This document shows, piece after piece, positions 56,201-62,563 of a DNA stretch of 64,000 nucleotides. Origin of the DNA: Sinonovacula constricta (taxonomy: Eukaryota; Mollusca; Bivalvia; Cardiida; Solecurtidae); NCBI GenBank assembly GCA_007844125.1, contig CM017556.1, positions 71,796,697 through 71,860,696 on the forward strand, read 5' to 3'. A program made the position numbers and the translations under genes. The notes under the pieces are model-generated. The model saw only the letters and a program-made list of their open reading frames with translations. It was not told where the DNA came from and did no database searches. Position 1 is the stretch's first letter. Each line of letters opens with the position of its first letter.

Positions 56201-59200
56201 TCTTCTTTTCATTACTTGCATTTGAGAAACTCGTCAGGCAGTGCAAGTTTAGATCTCTGTTAAACCAGTTTAAGCACCGCAGTCGGTCCATATTGTCGAC
56301 TGACCGTTTCAAGGCGGTAACTGTCGGGTTTGCTCTTTTCGTTAAATGACTCATCACAAATTTTTTCTTACTTTTCGCTTGACTTGCATGTGAAATACCT
56401 TTGTTCTGTGCCTTTTCGGTGTTTGGTATATGTTACAATGCTCGTAGGACTTTGTCATATAGTCCTATAGTCATTGCTTTACATCACGAAGTGTTAAAAT
56501 GGAATCTTTGTTTGAAACCGTATATATAATACAAAGAAGTAATATATATTTTCATTTAAGAAATAATTCCATAAGAATATTTTAGGTACATGTGTAAAAA
56601 TAAAATAAATAAAAACATCATATAAAATGAAAGTTAATTATTTTTACCTTGCAAGCCTATCCAGAAACGACCATTTGGTGAAGCTGCCATATTGGACAGA
56701 TGTATCTTAACGTACGGATATGGGAATGTCAAACTAGTTGAAGCAAATTCTGGTGTTGTACAGTTGAATATATGCAGTGTCTGTCCAATATTGTTTGTGA
56801 CACTGAGGTTCTGCTGGCAGTCGATGAAGTCATTGTACAGGTCCATGTGGATTATATACATTACGATATCGGAAGTGGCCGAGGAGGCTGTGACAGAGCA
56901 CGCGCAGGTCTTATCAGTATCAGGAATGCCCGATTCTGGATATCCCCTGTTCCAGAGATAGAGGGCTCTGTCAGTCTGGCTGGTGTAGCTCACGTCATCA
57001 CACATTTCATGTATGATTGTTTCTTGAGAAATAAAATGTAAATGAAAAATATAAAAATTGAAATACATTGATTTTAAAATGCTAGACATTCAAATAAAAT
57101 TCAATAAAGACATAAAAAAGCGTTTATCATCAGTGTGAAATAGAAAAGGACGGTTTTGTCTGCGATTTATACGTAACCTTTTATTAAACAGATATGATAA
57201 TGTAAAGTTCATATGCATTGTTATTTACATTCTTAATTTATAGTCAACGTTACATAATGGTCGATTGTTATACTTCGCATAACGTTTGCATAATAAAATA
57301 TCACGTGTTTTGTGTATAAGCAGATATTGTAAAACCATTTTTGAAACAATCCAACTCTATCCGTCACCATTTGAACATATTTAAAACATGCCTTGTTAGA
57401 TAGTATTAAAAATCCGGCATTTTAAAACGGCCCTTTCCTGGACCTTATTTGAAGCCTTACATTTATTTGCTCAATTTCTAAAGGAATCATATCGTGTTTT
57501 TCTTCAGTGATAGTGAGTTTGTTGAATTGCGGTAAAGCGAATAATATTTGAGTAATTTAATAGATTTTATGAATTTTCCGGGAACTATTTGTACTTACCA
57601 AAAGAAGTGACAAGGCTTTCCTGTATTTCATTTAGGGAAATGATTTTAAGTTTGAACGAGAAATCGTGATATATTGGGCGGCATTATATCAGGCAAACTT
57701 AAAATTCATTTCCATTATAACACATTCTACAAGAAAGTTTGACTTAATAGGAAACATTTTACGCAATTTTGTTACTTTGTTTCCTATCTATGGCTATTTT
57801 GATTCACCCCGCGTACTTTCTGTTTATTTTATTTATTTAATTTTATCACAGTGAAATACTTATGTTAAGAGTTACGTTAAATTTAACTAAAAGAACAATG
57901 TATCACAACATGTCAGCTTGGTCTACAATAGGAACATGGGTAGGGAAAGTAAAAGGAAAACCTTTTCAATTGCAGTAAAATAGTGCCGATTTTTGCCGTG
58001 ATATATCGTTTATTTTATCACAGCAGAATGCTTCTTTGTACAAAGAGGTAAAAATTGTTACTGTTAAATTACAAGATAATTTCTAAACTTCAAACAAATG
58101 GCAAAAGTACTTAAAACATACCAACTACACAAATTTAGCGATAAACCAATTAATAATGAGGCGCCAAATAGTAGAGACAGAACTGGCCGAAATAACGTTC
58201 GACAAGTATGTTTTATCTGTTTGATAATGCTAGGCTTTTGTATTGATCATGTTATCTACTTATGCAGACATACTACTTACCGTTGATGCATTGGTAAGTC
58301 AAATTTGTGTACTTGGAAATGGCATCATAACCCATCGTGGCACATACTCCTGCTGCCAGTTGATAAGATCCAGTTCCTGTACCATCTGTTCTGCCTATAA
58401 ATTCTCGTATAAAGTTATCATCCATTTCCGCCGGCTCCTTGCAATCATTTTCATCACCGTAACAACTGGTATCATTCTTGAACTTAAACGCTACTGAAAT
58501 ATCCGCCACTGCTATTATTCTGCCACTTGGGAAATTTTCCTAGCATCATTTTGCAAATCAAATTTTAAGCGTTGTTTTATACTACCACTCCACCCCACGA
58601 ATATGCATTTTTAAGGGATAGCCACCATTTTGAAAAGGAAGACATATAGCCTTATTAAATTAAAGTTAACATCAATGGGCTTTGTAGGAATGTGTTTATT
58701 TTAGTAGAGCAATATTAAATTTTTAATTATTTAAAGGAAATTGTTCTTTCTTGTTTTGTTTGTTTGTTTGTTTCTTTGTTGTGGTTTTTGTATATATTTT
58801 TTTTTCGTTTTATCGTGGTGGCCGACGTTAACTGGTGGGCATTTTAAATGGCGTTTAAAATGCCGTTCCTTTTCGTAAGAAATAAAAAATTGACAACGTT
58901 TGTGCCAAACATTGAGCTTTTGTCACCAAGTGAATGATAATAGAAAGTGTATTTATTTTGCTGCGCTTTTTGTACAGACTCTTTGTAAATGTCTTCGGTT
59001 AAGAGAAGCGTATGATTACAAGAGAAAATTTATGCTATTTGTGGTTGATTCTTTTCGATGAGACTCGCTTCAATAGTAATCTGATCAGATCTTACAGCAA
59101 GCATACCAGTTAGATTATTTATGTTTTAACTCTCTCCCTCCCCGCCCCCACCCCTCCCCCCTCAAGGTAGGGGTAAGAATTCTAATAAGGTTCAACTTTT

Positions 59201-62200
59201 ATTTGCGACGGACTTCCTTCTTAGTAGCGTTGTACCATGACTCTCGCCAGACATTTACCTGGGCAAGCCCCTACTTAATATAGCTGCAAGCCGCCAATAG
59301 GACCATAATTGTGTGCACGATGTATAACTCTTTTCCTGACATCGGTTGATAAATCTAGCATGCACTCAAATTAAAAATAAATGTAAGCGTTTTTAGATAT
59401 TAAAGAGATATCACCGGATCAAAACTACATTTTTGATAAGAAAAGATTAAGTCCATGTAGTGTGTCGAAACCTCTTACCTGCCGGACAAACAACATTAAC
59501 AGAAGCTCCACTTTCTGAAGCTGTAATTGAAAAACGTGCTGGTGTATTTACATACTCAATCCTTTGCTTTATTATTTATGTTTTTCTACTTGATATTTCT
59601 TATATTGTATATTATATTAGCATATAGACACGTGGGCTTATGATCAGTTCAAACAAGTGTAAGCAATGCATGTATGCTACATAAACCACCGGTTTTTAGG
59701 AGTGACACATTAAAAAGTTACATTTTTAAGTGACAAAAATAATGCAATAATATAATATATCTAAAAGTATCACAATGTTGTTAAACTTGAGATATTACCG
59801 AATATGAGTTGTTTCCTGCAGGCCACAAAATATAAGGGGTAATAACTCTGACTCATAAGAGAACAAAGTCTATTAACGGACACCATTTTTTTGACACGAT
59901 TGTTCCACTTTGTCAACTCATCAGTCATGAAAATGAAAGAGTAATCTATTTCATTAAGTAAAGATTTGCAAGATAACTTGATAACGGTTGCATCGATAAA
60001 AAAGGTATGACGAGCTTTTTTGTCAACGACTTCACACACCAATATTTATAAGACAAAATTTTATAAAGGGAGACAGAGACTATGATCTGGTGTCTAGCAT
60101 TTCATAGATAGTAAATAAATACTTACATAGTAACAGTATTGGTAAATGTCGTTTTGTACTTCATAAATTAAAACTTGTATACATTTTCGTTGGCATCATT
60201 GCCACGATGGGCTTCAAATTACGTCCAACAACGTTTTCTTCAATTATCTTTTTTCTTTTGAAATTTATCTATATATAATCAATTTACTTTCTTTTAATGA
60301 AAGCGTTTTCTTTCTTTAATTTCGATTATTACAACTATTTAACAATACAGTTCTTATTTTCAGCACCAAAGTATGACAAAGTCGCAAAAAGCCCATAATC
60401 GGTACATAGATTTTTCCATGTACTAAACTGGCACCATTAATCTACGAATCTATTGCATTATTTATTATTACATTATGCTCTGAGGAGTTAACGCTTTTGT
60501 CGTTTTTTATAAAGTTCAAACCTACTTTCCATTTAACATGCAATTTAGTCGTCCGTTTAATCACATTATAATAAGCCTGAACATTTTAAAATATTCAAAA
60601 TGCACATTTGATATTTATTTAACTTTAAAAACAATGTTCATCACTATACTGCTTTGCGTATGATAAATACACAATAAAACTAACAAACTGGTTACCTTCA
60701 AAACCGATCCAAAACCGGCCATTGAATGACACTGCACTGTTTGATAGCTCGATCTTGATGTATGACTGCTCGAATGTATCACTCGAAATATTAACAAATG
60801 CAGGTGTTTCACAATTGAAATTATGCAATGTACTTCCGTCCAGGTCTGTCACAGTGAGGTTCTGCTGGCAATCGGTGACGTCATTGTATAGATCCATGTG
60901 GAGTGTGTGCATTATGATACTGGAAGTGGCTGAGGAGGCTGTCACAGAGCATGAGCAGGATTTATCAGTAGCAAGAATGCCCGTTCCTGGATATCCCCTG
61001 TTCCACAGATAGAGAGCCCTGTCTGTTTGGCTTGTGTAGCTCACGTCATCACACATTTCATGTATGCTGGTTCCTTGAGAAAAAATGTAAAATTGAAAAT
61101 ATATTACAGCTGAAGTACATTGATTGCAAAATGCTAGACATGCGTGTAAAATTCAATGAGGATTTAAAAGGCGTTCCTCTTCATTCTACAAAAAGGCTCC
61201 ATTGATGACAGCGATTTAAACTGACTTTTATTAAACATATACGCTAATGAGAACTACAGTGTAATGCTATTTCAACATTAAATTGGTAGTTAACGTTACA
61301 TAAAGGTCGATTTTTATATAGTTATAGTTCGCATAACGTTTGCATAATAAAGAATCACGTGTTTTGTGTATAAGCAGATATTGTACAATCATTTTTGAAA
61401 GAATCCATCTCTATCCGTCTGAAAAAGAGTAAGGTCTCCGTTTACGGCAGCGATTTTTACTGACTTTTATTAAACAGATATGCCAATGTGAACTACAGTG
61501 TAATGTTATTTAACCCATAAATATATATTCAACGTTATATAACGGTTACATAATAATATTATAATAATATCATTTGTTTTAAGTCTATAACTATTTCTTA
61601 AAAAGTTTCTTTTTAAAGAATGGTTATCTGAACGCCGAATCATATTTAAAATTTGTCCAGTAACATAAAAGCCGAAAATAATTCGACAGTTTAAAACGGT
61701 CCGATTCATGACCTGAACTGATACCTTTCATTTACTGTCGTACACAATTTCTAAAGAAATCACATTAAGTAAGCCAGAAACCATGTAATAAGAAGGCACA
61801 CGCTAGTTAAGACAGAGCAAGTCGAGTTTCACATGACTGATAATGAAAGTGTGCCACAAAATGTCAGCTTGGACAACAATACGAAAATAGGCAGGGAAAG
61901 TAAAAGGAACAGCTATTCAATTGCAGTAAAATAGCCCCGATTTTTGCCGTGATAAATCTGTTTTTTTTATCACAGCAGACTGCGTCTTGCTTTATGGAGG
62001 AAAATATTGATAGTGTTAAAATACAAGATAAATAATTTCTAAACCTCGAAATTTGGCAAAATATACTAAAAACCTATCAGCTTCACAAATTTAGCGATAA
62101 ACCAATTAATATTGCGGCGCCAACTAGTAGAGACAGAACTGGCAGACATAAATTACGACAAGAATGTTTTATTTGTTTGATAATCCTAGTCATTTGTATT

Positions 62201-62563
62201 GATCATGTTATCTATTAAGGCAGGCATACTACTCACCGTTTATGCATTGGTAAGTCAAATTTGTATACTTGGAAATGGCACCATAACTCATCGTGGCACA
62301 TACTCCTGCTGCCAGTTGATCAGATCCAGTTCCTGTACCATCTGTTCTGCCTATAAATCCTCTCAAAAGGTTATCATCAATTTCCGCCGGCTCCTTACAA
62401 TCATTCACATCACCGTAACAATTGGAATCATTCTTGAGCTTAAACGCTACTGAGATATCCGTCACTGCAATTATTCTGCCACTAGGACAAGTCGCTGTTA
62501 GGGTTTGGTTTTCAAAACAGGCGGACGTCGCAATCGCGATCTTTCCCTCAGATGAAATAACAC
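40276..62563 (-). CDS. Gene 2: receptor-like protein with lectin-like, CUB-like and three sushi modules and a tyrosine-containing tail (5' partial)
   Basis: Minus-strand exons in order of translation: 62563-62237, 61073-60696, 59520-59479, a damaged exon at about 58536-58281, 57022-56648, 43473-43297, 43133-42963, 41187-41011 and 40661-40276. All listed junctions are phase 1, so the exons join in one frame whether or not the damaged exon is used. Product order: lectin-like, CUB-like, mini-exon, (lectin-like), CUB-like, three sushi domains, membrane helix, and a 94-residue tail with YQNV and YEHL-x8-YEEL. It appears to be a type I surface receptor. Signal peptide and first exon were not found. 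No Thr-rich mucin exon is present. The jump over the 13-kb intron is supported by phase and module logic only. Confidence 0.7.
41011..41187 (-). CDS. Gene 2 sushi domain 3 (membrane-proximal)
   Basis: A 177-bp exon, phase 1 in and out, acceptor ctttttag, donor gtaaag. It reads DCASLSVLENGNV, AVFTCNKGYSLIG, LLTCLQGTVWSDDQPEC, KIT. Four cysteines, the G-Y after Cys2 and the tryptophan before Cys4 define a complete sushi/CCP module. It sits directly before the membrane exon, as in gene 1. The sequence resembles the gene 1 sushi exon in layout but is clearly diverged. Confidence 0.92.
41188..42962 (-). other. Gene 2 intron between sushi 2 and sushi 3
   Basis: A 1.8-kb AT-rich intron. A degraded family S SINE tail is at about 42025-42190 (gtggtatcatatcaggtgctac...gaaatactgttaatttggcaataaa). 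A moderately GC-rich block at 42330-42490 has no assignment. The shorter intron 40662-41010 holds nothing recognisable. Confidence 0.6.
42963..43133 (-). CDS. Gene 2 sushi domain 2
   Basis: A 171-bp exon, phase 1 in and out, acceptor cttttcag, donor gtagct. It reads ECGAPEPPADGNVRF, ANYSCADNYTLFGNETRVC, RDGQGWNGSAPSCLK. Complete four-cysteine sushi signature with the tryptophan; sequons NYS, NYT, NET and NGS. It is only 163 bases from the next sushi exon. Confidence 0.92.
43297..43473 (-). CDS. Gene 2 sushi domain 1
   Basis: A 177-bp exon, phase 1 in and out, acceptor gtgtttgtag, donor gtaggt. It reads DCSTPDSGSYSTV, AEYTCFNNYKSLNGNEQRYC, VKNGIWNGTALNCIY. The four cysteines and the tryptophan fit a sushi module; sequon NGT. 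The first of the three sushi modules, reached from the CUB-like exon at 56648 across the large intron. Confidence 0.9.
44998..45080 (+). mobile_element. Element A terminal fragment
   Basis: Short match to the right end of element A: gattaaatttaaatatctgtggaaattttgagaggaccttttcttattaacctatt. Confidence 0.55.
45484..45910 (+). pseudogene. Penelope-like element endonuclease (GIY-YIG) relic
   Basis: The plus strand reads IHKCNYKRCSTC (Cys-rich lead-in), then NCKLQYVGQTGRSLKMRF, REHLYKIRN, YIHFLTTGHF and, after a stop, LDWIKNL. The lead-in cysteines, the QYVGQT strand, the R-x-x-H-L helix and the WI-x-L end are the layout of the GIY-YIG endonuclease that closes Penelope-like retroelement proteins. 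In-frame stops show that it is dead. Confidence 0.65.
46000..47460 (+). pseudogene. Penelope-like element N-terminal and reverse-transcriptase relic
   Basis: Fragments in order: GIDFIDLPSIFRDKNIINEI (46302-46361), KPIRGRFF, LLFKGPKYRLPDEIDFDLF (about 46522-46577), FADRWCKREN, VPADKASNNI (46791-46823 with a frame change), then after an inserted element A piece (47015-47215) YCEKAYENPGIKF (about 47306-47350), SSEVLNKS and VITYDFSTLYTS. This is the order found in Penelope-like proteins upstream of and into the polymerase. It follows an endonuclease end, suggesting two partial copies in tandem, a common arrangement for these elements. Stops and frameshifts abound. Confidence 0.65.
47015..47215 (-). 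mobile_element. Element A fragment inserted in the Penelope-like relic
   Basis: Runs from aggtaaataagaaaaggtcc through tttaaattttatctacctgc and the core to gcttaaacctggtt, then stops abruptly where Penelope-like sequence resumes. Confidence 0.6.
47476..48981 (-). pseudogene. Non-LTR retrotransposon endonuclease (APE-type) region, 5' segment of a LINE
   Basis: A 501-codon open frame. After a ~130-residue variable start, the exonuclease-endonuclease-phosphatase fold is clear: LTLNCRSVVNK, LTETWYTD, GGGIALSYK, VVGIYRPPS, LLIMGDFNLH, SDHCAVHVVI. These contain the catalytic Asn, Glu, Asp-Asn and Asp-His residues of the APE-type nuclease that nicks the target DNA. It continues into the linker (KKPWFSESILESKR, NRYCKAIDSEK, NAKGDSK) and is cut off just before the polymerase; the last ~17 residues are foreign. 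The frame is intact, which suggests fairly recent insertion. In the opposite orientation to 49045-49735. Confidence 0.85.
49045..49735 (+). pseudogene. LINE 3' end: reverse-transcriptase C-terminus and 3' UTR
   Basis: The plus strand reads LHWLPIKARINFKIL, then PVYLTELL, DRSFSTVGPTLWNNLPLYIR and FKKNLKTYYFRDFYALF before TAA (49444-49446). This is the usual C-terminal block of CR1/RTE-like non-LTR proteins. The 3' UTR runs to about 49735, ending aaataaatcagtttcagttt. The polymerase core is missing. Its 5' end abuts the 5' end of the inverted endonuclease segment. Confidence 0.75.
50156..50205. repeat. (ATA)n microsatellite
   Basis: About 15 tandem AAT/ATA triplets within the large intron. Confidence 0.9.
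50640..51790. mobile_element. Element A copies in inverted arrangement
   Basis: 50640-50817 has element A in the A1 orientation, up to gtacatactgtacatatg. After about 60 bases the same segment returns inverted (from about 50873) and runs to cttgtctc-equivalent sequence at 51390, then the long-copy extension (51410-51610), and finally the core in A1 orientation at 51615-51790. It is a composite of at least two copies; the inverted halves share arms of about 170 bases. Confidence 0.65.
53618..53965 (-). other. Open frame of unknown nature inside the hairpin-ended element
   Basis: 115 codons, MSYEDFETKSDFNPNIFENE onward, acidic, Asp/Asn-rich, with PPPPLP near the end. I recognise no family. It may be a remnant of an element-encoded protein or chance. 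There are no splice or promoter signals I can defend. Confidence 0.25.
54268..54360 (+). mobile_element. tRNA-like SINE head
   Basis: tcctgaaagctcagtcggttaa (A-box), gacagagatcgaaaccg (weak B-box) and then tttttt, a pol III stop. The arms pair poorly, so this is not a functional tRNA gene. Confidence 0.45.
56190..56480 (-). mobile_element. SINE with shared core (family B)
   Basis: In reverse orientation: gagaaactcgtcaggcagtgc, cagtttaagcaccgcagtcgg, ccgactgaccgtttcaaggcggtaactg (variant), aatgactcatcac and, at its far end, aggactttgtcatatagtcctatag. It matches the family B copies at 15425-15645 and 27085-27320. Confidence 0.6.
56648..57022 (-). CDS. Gene 2 CUB-like domain 2
   Basis: A 375-bp exon, phase 1 in and out, acceptor atttctcaag, donor gtaaaa. 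It reads ETIIHEMCDDVSYTSQTDRA through LYLWNRGYPESG, CACSVTASSATS, HMDLYNDFIDCQQNLSV, LHIFNC to NGRFWIGLQ. One codon shorter and the most diverged of the four CUB-like exons (TTPEFASTSLTFPYPYVKIH replaces the NIS region), yet cysteines and hydrophobic pattern are kept. Sequons NLS and NCT. No mini-exon was found after it. Confidence 0.77.
57023..58280 (-). other. Gene 2 intron, paralogous to gene 1 lectin-CUB introns
   Basis: The minus strand from 58280 downward matches 625-860 and 9588-9830 (donor side, then ggcgcctcattattaattgg). Shows that the inverted duplication included introns. No gene inside. Confidence 0.65.
58281..58536 (-). pseudogene. Gene 2 second lectin-like exon, 5' part deleted
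   Basis: The 3' two thirds of a lectin-like exon, from about PSGRIIAVADISVAF to KYTNLTYQCIN, with a good gtaagt donor. The start of the domain (TSAC...NC), the linker and the acceptor are missing. At 58536-58542 the coding sequence runs into a sequence (aaaatgatgctagg) that elsewhere lies deep in the following intron (compare 4296-4316 and 12980-13000). An in-frame TAG lies at 58542-58540. The nearby AG at 58541-58540 could act as acceptor but would put the exon out of frame. The exon is probably skipped, which keeps frame because both neighbours are phase 1. Confidence 0.75.
58546..59478 (-). other. Gene 2 intron remnant after the mini-exon, with C-rich tract
   Basis: Matches the first ~900 bases of the gene 1 introns that follow the mini-exon (3402-4316 and 12077-13000), then stops at the deletion joint. 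It contains a G-rich tract on the sense (minus) strand at 59128-59175 that is absent from the gene 1 copies. Confidence 0.65.
59128..59175 (-). other. G-rich tract in gene 2 intron
   Basis: Plus strand ctccctccccgcccccacccctcccccc; on the transcribed sense strand this gives at least five runs of three or more G, a possible quadruplex. Confidence 0.6.
59479..59520 (-). CDS. Gene 2 mini-exon (42 bp)
   Basis: Reads ASESGASVNVVCPA between acceptor caattacag and donor gtaagagg; phase 1 both sides. Same length and pattern as 3360-3401 and 12035-12076, with the final cysteine kept. It probably closes CUB-like domain 1. Confidence 0.75.
59521..60695 (-). other. Gene 2 intron, CUB-like 1 to mini-exon
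   Basis: Paralogous on the minus strand to 2119-3359 and 10972-12034. No gene seen; the open frame at 59770-60042 is within intron-matching sequence. Confidence 0.65.
60696..61073 (-). CDS. Gene 2 CUB-like domain 1
   Basis: A 378-bp exon, phase 1 in and out, acceptor tttctcaag, donor gtaacc. It opens GTSIHEMCDDVSYTSQTDRA and continues through LYLWNRGYPGTG, a CSC pair, HTLHMDLYND, CQQNLTVTD, LHNFNC to NGRFWIGFE. Closer to the gene 1 copies than to 56648-57022. Sequons NLT and NIS. The read-through to 60625 is intron. Confidence 0.8.
61074..62236 (-). other. Gene 2 intron, lectin-like 1 to CUB-like 1
   Basis: Paralogous to 625-1740 and 9588-10593 on the minus strand, with a short internal duplication: two stretches reading tttttactgacttttattaaacagatat-like sequence at about 61215-61260 and 61450-61500. 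No gene seen. Confidence 0.65.
62237..62563 (-). CDS. Gene 2 lectin-like domain 1
   Basis: The exon begins in phase 1 after acceptor ctcgtttcag (62564), with linker GVISSEGKIA matching GRIPSEG of gene 1, and ends CATAAACG before donor gtgagt. The domain has TSACFENQTLTATCPSGR, IIAVTDISVAFKLKNDSNCY, CKEPAEIDD, GVCATM and KYTNLTYQCIN. Six cysteines as in gene 1. Unlike gene 1, the exon has no Thr-rich tract: the acceptor lies directly before the linker. The frame stays open upstream to 62678, but that part looks like intron. Confidence 0.78.

Larger units (their letters stand above)
43474..56647 (-). other. Gene 2 large intron filled with mobile-element remains
   Basis: A 13.2-kb interval between the second CUB-like exon and sushi 1. 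It holds Penelope-like relics, a rearranged LINE, several element A pieces, a hairpin-ended element with a SINE, microsatellites and a core SINE, each listed separately. I searched for a mini-exon partner of the second CUB-like domain and a Thr-rich exon and found neither, so this block may also hide a deletion. Confidence 0.65.
56648..62563 (-). repeat. Inverted paralogous block of the gene 1 modules
   Basis: Lectin-like, CUB-like and mini-exons with their introns occur here on the minus strand in the same order as in 1-16868. Two units are present (62563-59479 and about 58536-56648), but the step between units is far shorter than in gene 1 because the long intron and Thr-rich exon are deleted. 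Confidence 0.85.

Noticed and set aside
56692..57041. Plus-strand frames over the gene 2 CUB-like exon (also 60722-61012, 58243-58497 and 62199-62453)
   Set aside because: Shadows of minus-strand exons; the same shadows appear opposite the gene 1 copies.
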